Position numbers and translations under genes: made by a program | The notes under the pieces: generated by a model | What the model saw: only the letters and a program-made list of their open reading frames with translations | Told to the model about the DNA's origin: nothing | Database searches by the model: none | Shown: positions 1 to 10,494 of the stretch, piece after piece | Position numbering within the stretch: position 1 is the stretch's first letter | Layout: each line of letters starts with the position of its first letter | Source of the DNA: Isoetes taiwanensis | Lineage: Eukaryota; Streptophyta; Lycopodiopsida; Isoetales; Isoetaceae | Reading direction: 5' to 3' | Length of the DNA stretch: 64,000 nt | Assembly: GCA_021234155.1 (NCBI GenBank) | Contig: JAJEKV010000053.1 | Coordinates: 8,199,424 to 8,263,423 of the forward strand

Positions 1-2673
1 TGCCCTGAGAAAACATTAACAAGAAAAGAAGGGCGAAAATCTTGAATATCACGCGTGGAGTAAACTCAAATCGAAGTTTAAACAACCATATTAGGTCAAA
101 TGTGCTAAAAAGAGCACATCTAAATAATCGATATTAAAGCATATAGTCCAAAGTAGCTTCATATTCCAGAAAAAACATAAACAAATATAAGTGTTATCAT
201 AGGACACAACATGTATTTCCTGTCAAGGCTATTGTTTCTAGCCAAAAAAGATAAGTATAACTCCTATCTCAGTGGTCAAACACCCCTTGGATAATAGGGT
301 ATGTCCAGCATAATGTTTAATTCAGTATGTTATCACACAGCAAAATCATAGTCTTGTAAAAGAACAATCATAGTTTCAACACTCAACTCTTTATGCCTCA
401 ATACTAACAAAAAGAATTGTGTTCACCGCTTTCAGATAAATATTCAGCAGCATAAATAGTGTAGACAAAGTTTGAAGAGAGACAAACTTAAAATTTTAAG
501 ATCATTTTGATTCACAAAGCAGACGAGTAAATAAGCAATTTAAAATAAGCAAGAACCTGAATTGTTTAGCCTCCGTGATTCTATGGATATTTTTTTGCGG
601 AGAGTCATTAGAGCCCCTCCTCAGTAAGATCGTACATTCTGTTCCAAATCCTTAGACTCAGCTTAGAGCTAGCTTAGAGCATAAACCCATCAGTAATCAG
701 CATTTTTGAGGCAAATAGGTGCCTATTTCATTTGCATATCGTGGCAGGCAACAAGTATTGTTGCCTCGTCGCTGGTGTCCCAAACATATCCAGAACCTGG
801 TCGATTTTGGTACAGGAAAATATAATATAACAGAGCTTGTCTCTTATGCATATTTCTAGAAAATTTTAAAGTGTAAACAGATGCTAACCTGTAGACATGT
901 AAAATCTTGTTGGGTGACTTCTAGTTTATAGCCCCCGGTCCGCAGAAAGCGAGCAGCAGCCGAGTGAATAAGACAAAGCGACCTAAAGAAGACAAAAACA
1001 CATTTTGACAAATCATCTAAAGAAGACAAAAAACACGGTTATTGATTCCGCCGGAAAAGCATGATTTCGTTATTTTTAAACAACAAAACCACCAATCAAC
1101 CCCAACAACCCGATCAATCCAAAATTGAGACTGTCATGTTTTACCGACGGACAAAATAGAAACTAGCCATCTTGTTTTTGCCTGGTTGGAGTCAAGCAAG
1201 CTAAATGTCATTTTGCTTGTCCATTCTGTGCCATAAAACTCAGCCACAGAGCTCAGACAAAATCGAATTCCCCTTTGTATCATGGTATCACCAATTTCGC
1301 CAAGATCAAACGGCCAAGAATCAGCTCTGTCTATTTTTTGTGTTATAGCAGGGGCTACAATCCGTCCCATTCCGGCCATGCTTTTTAAGCTGGATATGGC
1401 TTCAAAGGTCAAAGCTTGCCAAATCTGGCTATGTCATATCCGAAAACTTGGAGTTTGCTATCTGCCATTTAAAAGCGAACTAGCTGGCTCTGTGCAACAT
1501 CCGAAAATGGAATCGCCCGGTGTGTCTCTCGCAGACCGGCCAACACAGTCTTCAAAAATAGGGTTCGTAAGCCCTAAGACCATTTCCTTAAGTGAGCATA
1601 AAATTTTCCACAAGTCTAATATTCACAAACATTAATATTCGTATGAATGTAAAAAAACCTTTTATGGACCAACATTTTGGCAAGTCCATATCCCCCTTTC
1701 AAGATAAACGACGTCAAACCAACATGCAATAAAATCTTTTTTTAAAGTTTCATGCATCCCTTTTTCCTAAAGGGTTGCATGTGGCAAACATGCATGCTTT
1801 AAAGAATTCTTTTATAATAAAAGTCATGTAAGCATATGCTCATGATATTATGTAAAGGTCATACTATGAAACCAAATTGACCTTTAAGCATTTTATGCAA
1901 CCATATTGCACTCATAGTTTTTCTCTCCTCCCATATTGTGTAAGAGCAAAATCCCATACTAAAGTCGCAACACATTAGGTGGTGCCCAATTGTGGTAATT
2001 CATAAATTAAACCTATGTCTTTCCCTAGAAAGCCATGTTTATGATCTCCAACATTTTTACTAATGTGGCTACATGCACCGTCCATAAAACCTAAAGGGCA
2101 ATTGGCTTATAATAGCAAAGTATTTCCCCGTAACCAACCTTAGGGATGAAATACATATTTATTTTGCACTACCAAACAATAATAGATGTAGATGCAAAAA
2201 TAAACACCATAAATGGCATCAAGTCAAAGTTATGGGAAAGTGAGCTTTTCACTTATGTTCCCATTAAATGCTATAAGGCATGTCATAAGCCAATAAATAT
2301 GAAAAATAATTAAGAGTGTCATACCTATCATTCCAACCTTCATTGTATCATTTTGCATGTTAAATAGATAACCATGACAACCTTGGAATAAATCAAGGTC
2401 ACATTTGGACCACTTTCCTTTACTCCAATGAAGTATGAAACATTTGTAACCTTGGCCAAATTGAATCTAAGGTCAAATAGATCTTAGACATATTCTGCAA
2501 CCAAATTGCACTCAAAGTTTTAGTCTCTCATATTTTGTAAGAATATGAAAAAAGCCTATGCCTAGGCAGTGGCAATTGGCAACTTGCATAAGGAGCTTCC
2601 CATCGATGAAAAGTGGAGCTGGGGAGCTTCCCACTATTCTAGGCTATGAAAGTACAACCCTTAGACAGCCAAT
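1..2673. other. AT-rich intergenic DNA, no gene recognised
   Basis: Only short open frames without recognisable motifs occur here. Two stretches (about 1897-1960 and 2486-2555) are imperfect direct copies of each other, both built on 'GCAACCAnATTGCACTCA' followed by a pyrimidine-rich run and 'TTGTAAGA'. This suggests an old dispersed repeat. I see no splice-like gene structure, tRNA or rRNA. Confidence 0.6.
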
Positions 2674-2674
2674 T

Positions 2675-2743
<69 letters not shown>
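2674..2743. repeat. (TA)n microsatellite
   Basis: About 70 bp of almost pure TA dinucleotides with one TG interruption. It directly precedes the telomere-type repeats. A similar (TA)n also marks the far end of the same retroelement near 10380. Confidence 0.95.
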
Positions 2744-2745
<2 letters not shown>

Positions 2746-2746
<1 letters not shown>

Positions 2747-2803
2747 GGTTTAGGGTTTAGGGTTTGTTTACAACCCTAAACCCTAAACCCTAAACCCTAA
2801 ACC
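2746..2803. repeat. head-to-head interstitial telomere repeats
   Basis: About 2.9 copies of GGGTTTA (2746-2765) are followed by an 8-bp spacer and then 4.3 copies of CCCTAAA (2774-2803). The two arrays face each other, the orientation expected when two chromosome ends are joined, and they can fold into a hairpin of about 19 bp. The C-rich array runs straight into a 5'-truncated retroelement copy at 2804. The retroelement shares AACC with the last repeat, so the junction has microhomology. TTTAGGG is the usual plant telomere unit. Confidence 0.9.
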
Positions 2804-3222
2804 AATTATTCCCGGAATATGAGGCCACACTCCCTAGATGTAACTTTTTAAACTTGCATATTCAAGTTATTAATCAAGCAGAAGGTTTGTATGTTACGAC
2901 GAGGTTTGATAAGAGAAGATTGCTTCCGTTTAAGCATATTCAGTTTATACAATTAGCATCTAACAGGAAAATTAGCCAGTGCTACAACCTTGTGATTGCA
3001 CAAGTGATTATTTTATTATATTTATGTAATCGGCCTGAAGAATTTTTGGTGGAACTAGGGAGAACACTGGATGTGTTCGTGGCCAATGGTTTTTGCCTGC
3101 ATAGGCTTAAGACCATGGTTAGAAAAACTATTCAAAATGCTTGCACCCCTGGTGCACCGATGGAGAAACAACTTGAATATAAATATCGAATCATGGAGAA
3201 CATATGGCAAGTAGACAGGTAA
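2804..3222 (+). pseudogene. RT C-terminal fragment (truncated PLE copy)
   Basis: This encodes only the last part of the reverse transcriptase: the FLNLHIQ segment, the conserved 'RFDKR..LPFK' motif and a helical tail ending at 3222. Reading runs in the frame containing position 2854, whose first listed codon is TTG rather than ATG, so no independent start is implied. The rest of the RT is missing because the copy is 5'-truncated at the telomere junction. The sequence duplicates 8379-8797. Confidence 0.85.
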
Positions 3223-3418
3223 ATATTTGGAGCTTAACTCTTCTCCATAATTGTATGGTTTTCCCATATCCAAAGGATTATACTTAAGGATATCTTGTAG
3301 AAGAAGGATCTAGAGATTATTACCATTACTAATATGGGAACTTTTTCTTAAAAAAAAGGATGGAATTGGAATCGTAAAGGTTTATTGGAATTGGAAAAGC
3401 CAAAGAAAAGAAAAAAAC

Positions 3419-3453
3419 ATATAAAAGTGGTCGGGCCTGTACAGGCCGCGACC
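3419..3453 (+). promoter_or_regulatory. TATA box and downstream palindrome, PLE A promoter
   Basis: TATAAAAG lies at 3420-3427. It is followed at once by the perfect palindrome GGCCTGTACAGGCC (3434-3447), extended by GGTCG/CGACC arms with one bulged G. This is about 750 bp upstream of the ORF1 start codon and after the predicted end of the previous tandem copy, so it fits a core promoter for the full-length unit. The palindrome could be a dimeric factor site or an RNA hairpin at the transcript 5' end. Confidence 0.5.
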
Positions 3454-4179
3454 TGTGAGTTCCGGATCCACATGATCCGCCCAAACAGCTGATTAATCTG
3501 TGGGCATGGCCGGATTTGCCCTGTACATGGCCGATTTGCTCATATTTGCTCAATCTTGAGCAGTTGCAGGTGAAAAAAGGCTGTTACTTGTACTCTGGCT
3601 TTACGGATCAGTGAAGGATTCTGATACCCTGGGTTTCTATCAGAGCTGTAATAAGGTAGAATCTGAACATATGTTCATTGTCTATCTGAAATACTGGATT
3701 TAGATGCTTATATTGGATGTTGTATGCTACAGGGTAAAGCAAACCCACTGGGAAGGATTCGCCATATTTGATTGAATAAAAAAGCTTCTGTTCCGAAAGA
3801 CATTCTGATAGACTATAATCAGCATTGCTATAACGTAGAAATTTCGTTTTCAATCTATCTGTAGCTTGTGGTTGTCTGATTAAACTTGGATCACAGTTTC
3901 CTTCATGGAACAGTGCACAGTTAGATCATGGCAATACTGCCAGCATGGTGGTGATGGCTTTTTCATGACTGTCCATATTATTCTGAGGCATATTCGATTC
4001 CAAATCCAGCCGTCAAATAGGTAATTTTTAAGACCATTCAATATTTATTCCTTTCTACATTCTATCCTGGTTTACCCTTTTGAGGTTTATTTGTTCATAG
4101 CATATTGGCGGTTCTTCATGTTTAGTATACACTAAATAATGAGTAATTTGCCTTGCTAGAGCATAGAAATATCGTTGTA

Positions 4180-6588
4180 ATGTCGGAAGATGTGGGAGAA
4201 TCCAACTATATGGGGTTTGAAGAGGAGCCCGAAGCACAACTCAACGATAACCAGGTTGGAATGATGTATTTTGATCATGTTTTTTTGCCTCTTTAAGAAA
4301 TTTTCAATTAGTTCAAGGGCCTTATTATTTGTGCTTTATAATAAAAGAGGGAAATAGATTGTTGGTATTTTGGAAATTTGGGGCTATATGTGCATAATAT
4401 GATTAACTGTATGACATACGAGTATACATTTTATTTTCATTTTGTCTTAAATACTAGTATTGGGGAATTAGTAGTTATGTTGCATGCATGATCAAGGCTA
4501 GCTCATTACTTTCTTGATTCCTCGACACCGATAGCAAGGGGGGTTGTATAAAAAGCATTGACACCTGTCTTCCACATGCTGGCACCTGTACTAACACGTG
4601 TTCTGTCTTGTGACGGTGGCAGGTTAGCTTTTCCCACTTGGATTCGAGATTTTTTATGTGAATGACTAGACCGGAAATTCATCATGCAACAAAATATTGG
4701 TTATTATATGGGTTTTTTATCAATGCAAATTATAAATTCCTAGATTTATTGCATTTATCATGAGTATGGATCCCTTTAAGGGAAGGTTGCTTGTTAAAGC
4801 ATAATATATATATACATATTTATCTGACCTTAGAGGTTACCACCTGAATGCTTCATAAATAATATTATTATGAGCATTATCCATACATGATTTATGCATA
4901 TTTATCTAGGTCTTCATTTATTCTATAACTAATTTGATTGATTCTTTTTTTAGAATCCAAATGGTGAAGGAGATGGGATTCTCGTATGGAATGCTGACCT
5001 CAAGAAAATTGGTTATGATGAAAATCTTTGGGTGCCCAGTCCGATTATCCAAACTATTATGGTTATTATGATTGATGCTCCTGGATTGCATGAATACATC
5101 ATTAATAGGGAAAACTCCCTTACTGAACATGATTTCTCTATTTTAAGCAATTTGGATACTTCACACTGGTTCCAGTTGTTCCACACATATCGTAACGGTG
5201 GTAATGTACTTCAACATTTGAAGTCATTAGAAACCAAATTATTTGATATGGTGGAAAATGATAAAAGAGAGCTGGAAATGTGCAAACAGGTGCTTGAACA
5301 GTTTAAGGATATTAAACTTGCCAATGGTGAAGTATACCCTATGCTCAGGGCTGATGATAGGACTTCCAATATTGCGCCAGATGGGTCAAACCCAAAATTG
5401 AAAGGTATCAAATTGGATGATGAAGCTAATGCTATTTCTAAGGAATATGCAGAAGAACAGCTTCAAAAACAAAGCAATCCTCTTTTATTCTTTAAGAGGT
5501 TCCCTACCCCACTTGTGCCAAGACGGCTAGTTGAGCAATGGGCCAGTGAGAAGGACAACCAAATGTGGAAGCTCTATTCATTCAACCTACTTGCCCCAAT
5601 TCCCATTGAGGCTTATTGTTATCTTGGTGGAATAGAAGCTGATAAGTCGTCTTACGCAACTTGGATGGATAAATATGCAAAATTTGCTCACATGGGTACG
5701 GTGGTTTGTGATAGGAAGACTTCTATACAAAAGTTTTCTTTGGCTCTTTTTGATCCTTTCAAATGTGTAGAGGAGCCTATGATTGCTATGGTAAAAAAGG
5801 ACTTACCTACAGGTGGAAAAAGGGGGAATGACTATGAAACTAAGTGGCCTAATTGGAAAAGGCCTTACTGCCGTTGTCCACACCCCCAAAATCAGAATGC
5901 ACAGAATGCATGTAATGCAAAAGGAATCTTGTGGTTTGACCAAATATTATGGTATATGATGAATCATTTGGAAGCATTTTTCAAGGGAGATTCCATAGTC
6001 TCTACATGGAGTCAGTTCATTATATGGACCTCCAATCCTGGTATTGAGGCCTTGATCCAACAATGCTTGATTTTCCACTTCATTAGAAAATCTATGATGG
6101 AAGGACTCATGGAATATGTTAATAATCCAGAAGCTAAATTATTTGGGGACCGCAATGAAAATGGACTGAGGTATATTGAAAGGTTGATTAAACCTCCCAG
6201 ATTCTCTGATTTTAACACTCCTATGATGAAGAGACCAAGAGATCTGGAAGATGCCCCTCGTGCACCAGACAGAAGGAATAGGGGAAGAGGTAGAAATGAG
6301 AATAGAGGTGCACATCGGGGTGGTGGCAGAAATAATAGAGGAAGGGAGAGGTATGAGCAACCTTATAGAGGTGGCTATGTGGATAGAGCCCCCCCTATGC
6401 CAAGAGGTGGTAGACACCAATTTGGAAGAGGGGGGAGAGTGCCTAATGATGGAAGGAGAGCTGGGGCTAGTAGCACATCGGAAAGTGTGCAAATTGTTGA
6501 GAGTACCCCTACTTCAGTGGGCCAACAACAAGCCCAAACTTATTCACCTTTGAAGCCCAATAATCTGAACTATACTTGGGGCAATTAG
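4180..6588 (+). CDS. PLE A ORF1: spliced Cys-motif and RGG-tail protein
   Basis: Exon 1 (4180-4254) encodes a 25-residue acidic N-terminus and ends CAG|GT. Exon 2 begins after a TTTTTTAG acceptor at 4954 and runs to 6588. The intron is 699 nt and phase 0, and the product is about 569 aa. Exon 2 starts 26 codons before the first in-frame alternative start, and those codons align with the equivalent exon in PLE B (IGYD.. versus LGYGG..), which supports the splice. A Cys cluster CRCPHPQNQNAQNAC sits near residue 331, followed by a W-x-D-x-x-LWY motif also found in PLE B. Residues about 460-530 are RG/RGG-rich, as in RNA-binding proteins. A gag-like role in packaging element RNA is inference. I recognise no known family. 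Confidence 0.75.
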
Positions 6589-6668
6589 TCAAAACATGAC
6601 TTTGTTCGTCTACTTTTTCAAATAAAAAGGTTTATTCCTCTTTTTTAAGAGAATGTTTTCTTTACTTC

Positions 6669-8797
6669 ATGCAGGAAATAAATGCTGTTTCTAAATCTCT
6701 AGTACTATCTATGGGCAGATTCAAAATTATCAAAGATAAAACTAGTGATTCCTCTTACATACACTTATTGTATGTTAATAGGATTACGGAACTAGTTAAT
6801 GTGAAAAAATTATTTATCACTTGTTGCATGGATAACCTTGGTATTGAGGATCCAAATGTATTGGATACAATAGTATATGGTTGGAAATATCTTCCAAGTA
6901 TCAAAACCTCTTGGTATAAACCAAAAGATACGTTTTGCAATTTCTCATGCTTGAGTAATTTAAGTTGCTATTGTGAATACATAACATGGTTTGAACCATT
7001 CCTGGAAGTTGGGGAAGATGGTTGTAAACATGTTACAACACTCTCCATAGACATTTGTCATTTTACAAGGGATGATATAAAATATGGTTTAAACCATATC
7101 CATCTTAAGGAACCTAATACGGGCCTTGTTATTATGGAGATTCTTAAAGCATGGGAACAAACCATTCAATTTCTGGAATACCAATTTGGAGAATTCCATA
7201 CATCCAAGATTGATGATGCTAAAGCATTTATTAAAATGAAGATCAAACAATTGGTAAATGAGGCAAAAAGGGACAAAAGAAAAAGAATTAGGGTTCCTAA
7301 AAGGAACTACACGGTGGAATATAATATGGAAAAAGAATGGCTTAAAGAACATTTGTATATTTCTGGTGCAGATAAGGCAGAGAATACTCCTGTCTTTATT
7401 TGCAAAAATTATATTCGGAAAGAAGCCATTAGAAGAGTCCAAAGTACGGACTTTGCTATGTGTTATGATGAGGATGGTTACCCCAGTTCACCTATAGCAA
7501 TCAAGTATGCTTGTTTGTATAAAATGAAAGAGATTGCTAAGGTGAAAGTTGATAATAAACTAGGGTTACCCTATTTAATGGCAACATACAAAGTCCATAA
7601 AAAGAAATTCAGATGGTTGACTAATGCATCGTGTTGTATTTTTTCGGATATGGCTAGGTGTATAACTTCTGTTATACAAGCAATGGTCCCAATATTCAAA
7701 GAGATGTGTTGGACATTAGACTCTAAGATTAAAAGGTTTATGGGGGTGCATACTAGATCATTTTGGTGGATTGATTCCACTATAGACCTAGTGATTAATT
7801 TGCCCCAAAGAATAAGTAATACATGGGTTGCTGATATTACGCGATGTTATGAGTCTATACCTCTTTTTGGAGAAGATGGGATCACTACTATTTGTGAAAC
7901 ACTATTTTATAAGGCATTCCATCTGAAGCATCCTCTAAAGTTATGCGTTCACTATGGGGAAACAAAGTATAAAGTTTCATGGAGAAAGAATATTCCAAAA
8001 CTGGATTCTTACTTTGAACTTATACCCCAAGATCTCATTGCCATGAATAATTATTTACTTGCTAATTGTTGTATACAAGTGGGGGATAGAGTATGGAAAC
8101 AAATTAGAGGAATCCCTATGGGGTTCTCTTGTTCTCCTTTATGGTGTAACATGTATCTTATGTATTACGAATATAAATTTATAGGGAGACTGGCAAAACT
8201 GGGGAAAACGGAATTCCTGGCATTGTTTATAGGAAATTATAGATATATGGATGACTTGGGGGCAATAAATAATCCAATAATGGACCTATTTATTGATCCG
8301 TTACAACCAAGAGTTGTTGATAATCCGTTTTGGATCTATCCACTGGAGTTCCTAGATATTAAAAAGGAGATAGTAACCAATTATTCCCGGAATATGAGGC
8401 CACACTCCCTAGATGTAACTTTTTAAACTTGCATATTCAAGTTATTAATCAAGCAGAAGGTTTGTATGTTACGACGAGGTTTGATAAGAGAAGATTGCTT
8501 CCGTTTAAGCATATTCAGTTTATACAATTAGCATCTAACAGGAAAATTAGCCAGTGCTACAACCTTGTGATTGCACAAGTGATTATTTTATTATATTTAT
8601 GTAATCGGCCTGAAGAATTTTTGGTGGAACTAGGGAGAACACTGGATGTGTTCGTGGCCAATGGTTTTTGCCTGCATAGGCTTAAGACCATGGTTAGAAA
8701 AACTATTCAAAATGCTTGCACCCCTGGTGCACCGATGGAGAAACAACTTGAATATAAATATCGAATCATGGAGAACATATGGCAAGTAGACAGGTAA
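6669..8797 (+). CDS. PLE A ORF2: Penelope-like reverse transcriptase (one frameshift)
   Basis: The frame is open from ATG 6669 to a stop at 8426; ATG 6711 matches the start region of PLE B better. Motifs in order: 'YKVHK..FRWL.N' near residue 305, catalytic 'VADITRCYESIP' (Asp389), 'GIPMGFSCSP' (481-490), 'YRYMDDLGAIN' (Asp528/529), then 'INNP' and 'IYP.EFLDIK'. After the AAAAAGG run at 8361-8367 the homologous C-terminus ('FLNLHI', 'RFDKR..LPFK', 'VANGF') continues one frame back to 8797. A single-base loss in the A run is the likely cause. No GIY-YIG or other endonuclease domain is visible at either end. It would make cDNA of the element RNA, priming perhaps at exposed chromosome ends. Confidence 0.8.
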
Positions 8798-8994
8798 ATA
8801 TTTGGAGCTTAACTCTTCTCCATAATTGTATGGTTTTCCCATATCCAAAGGATTATACTTAAGGATATCTTGTAGAAGAAGGATCTAGAGATTATTACCA
8901 TTACTAATATGGGAACTTTTTCTTAAAAAAAAGGATGGAATTGGAATCGTAAAGGTTTATTGGAATTGGAAAAGCCAAAGAAAAGAAAAAAACA

Positions 8995-9028
8995 TATAAA
9001 AGTGGTCGGGCCTGTACAGGCCGCGACC
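8995..9028 (+). promoter_or_regulatory. duplicate TATA box and palindrome
   Basis: TATAAAAG (8995-9002) and the GGCCTGTACAGGCC palindrome (9009-9022) repeat the promoter at 3420-3453 exactly. A transcript from here would run out of the element into the (TA)n and element C. Confidence 0.5.
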
Positions 9029-9754
9029 TGTGAGTTCCGGATCCACATGATCCGCCCAAACAGCTGATTAATCTGTGGGCATGGCCGGATTTGCCCTGTA
9101 CATGGCCGATTTGCTCATATTTGCTCAATCTTGAGCAGTTGCAGGTGAAAAAAGGCTGTTACTTGTACTCTGGCTTTACGGATCAGTGAAGGATTCTGAT
9201 ACCCTGGGTTTCTATCAGAGCTGTAATAAGGTAGAATCTGAACATATGTTCATTGTCTATCTGAAATACTGGATTTAGATGCTTATATTGGATGTTGTAT
9301 GCTACAGGGTAAAGCAAACCCACTGGGAAGGATTCGCCATATTTGATTGAATAAAAAAGCACACGTTCCGAAAGACATTCTGATAGACTATAATCAGCAT
9401 TGCTATAACGTAGAAATTTCGTTTTCAATCTATCTGTAGCTTGTGGTTGTCTGATTAAACTTGGATCACAGTTTCCTTCATGGAACAGTGCACAGTTAGA
9501 TCATGGCAATACTGCCAGCATGGTGGTGATGGCTTTTTCATGACTGTCCATATTATTCTGAGGCATATTCGATTCCAAATCCAGCCGTCAAATAGGTAAT
9601 TTTTAAGACCATTCAATATTTATTCCTTTCTACATTCTATCCTGGTTTACCCTTTTGAGGTTTATTTGTTCATAGCATATTGGCGGTTCTTCATGTTTAG
9701 TATACACTAAATAATGAGTAATTTGCCTTGCTAGAGCATAGAAATATCGTTGTA

Positions 9755-9829
9755 ATGTCGGAAGATGTGGGAGAATCCAACTATATGGGGTTTGAAGAGG
9801 AGCCCGAAGCACAACTCAACGATAACCAA
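9755..9829 (+). pseudogene. orphan copy of ORF1 exon 1 with damaged splice donor
   Basis: The 25-codon exon 1 is repeated, but the donor CAG|GTTGG of the upstream copy reads CAAAGTTGG here, so correct splicing looks lost. No exon 2 follows before the element ends at about 10393. Confidence 0.7.
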
Positions 9830-10378
9830 AGTTGGAATGATGTATTTTGATCATGTTTTTTGCCTCTTTAAGAAATTTTCAATTAGTTCAAGGGCCTTAT
9901 TATTTGTGCTTTATAATAAAAGAGGGAAATAGATTGTTGGTATTTTGGAAATTTGGGGCTATATGTGCATAATATGATTAACTGTATGACATACGAGTAT
10001 ACATTTTATTTTCATTTTGTCTTAAATACTAGTATTGGGGAATTAGTAGTTATGTTGCATGCATGATCAAGGCTAGCTCATTACTTTCTTGATTCCTCGA
10101 CACCGATAGCAAGGGGGGTTGTATAAAAAGCATTGACACTGTCTTCCACATCTTGGCTTTTTGTACTAACACGTGTTCTGTCTTGTGACGGTGGCAGGTT
10201 AGCTTTTCCCACTTGGATTCGAGATTTTTTATGTGAATGACTAGACCGGAAATTCATCATGCAACAAAATATTGGTTATTATATGGGTTTTTTATCAATG
10301 CAAATTATAAATTCCTAGATTTATTGCATTTATCATGAGTATGGATCCCTTTAAGGGAAGGTTGCTTGTTAAAGCATA

Positions 10379-10410
<32 letters not shown>
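10379..10410. repeat. (TA)n microsatellite between two retroelements
   Basis: TA repeats separate the end of PLE A (+ strand) from the 3' end of element C (- strand). The two elements thus meet tail to tail at this tract. Confidence 0.9.
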
Positions 10411-10464
10411 CCTTCCTCCTACCGGAAGGCAAAGAAGATCCCAATACTGATAGCACAGAGACAG

Positions 10465-10494
10465 GAGGGTCCCTATGCTATCATAGGGACCCTC
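10465..10494 (-). other. perfect 13-bp hairpin at the RT stop codon
   Basis: GAGGGTCCCTATG and CATAGGGACCCTC are exact reverse complements separated by CTAT. The hairpin spans the stop codon and start of the 3' UTR of element C. It may be an RNA structure recognised by the reverse transcriptase, since a comparable 3' hairpin exists in PLE B. Confidence 0.8.

Larger units (their letters stand above)
2804..4818 (+). repeat. upstream pseudo-LTR copy of PLE A
   Basis: This stretch is nearly identical to 8379-10393. It holds the RT C-terminal tail, a 3' UTR, a TATA-type promoter, ORF1 exon 1 and most of the ORF1 intron. Differences from the downstream copy include CTTCTG versus CACACG near 3781 and a CAGG versus CAAAG change at the exon 1 splice donor. 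High similarity implies a recent origin. The 5' edge is abrupt and capped by CCCTAAA repeats. Confidence 0.9.
2804..10393 (+). mobile_element. Penelope-like retroelement A with pseudo-LTRs
   Basis: The order is: truncated copy (RT C-terminus, 3' UTR), then promoter, ORF1 exon 1, intron, ORF1 exon 2 and ORF2 (RT), then a second copy of RT C-terminus to intron. The stretch 2804-4818 recurs at 8379-10393 with a constant 5575-bp offset and only scattered differences. Partial tandem copies that look like LTRs, retained introns and attachment to telomere repeats are all known traits of Penelope-like elements, especially the endonuclease-deficient Athena/Coprina-like types. No GIY-YIG domain follows the RT. 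The family assignment is inference from RT motifs plus architecture; an unclassified RT lineage remains possible. Confidence 0.75.
8379..10393 (+). repeat. downstream pseudo-LTR copy of PLE A
   Basis: This is a direct repeat of 2804-4818. It starts inside the RT coding region, so its first 420 bp are shared with ORF2. It then carries the 3' UTR, promoter, exon 1 and intron of a third, incomplete unit, and ends in (TA)n about 130 bp short of where exon 2 would begin. A sequence CTTGTAGAAGAAGGAT at 8869-8884 resembles the conserved 3' motif of elements B and C. Confidence 0.9.

Noticed and set aside
8429-8797. Independent 122-aa gene downstream of the PLE A RT
   Set aside because: Its first codon is TTG and its sequence aligns with the RT C-terminus of elements B and C, so it is the frameshifted end of ORF2.
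6669-8797. GIY-YIG endonuclease domain in the PLE RT
   Set aside because: Neither the N- nor the C-terminal part shows GIY/YIG-type motifs, and the frame ends shortly after the RT tail.
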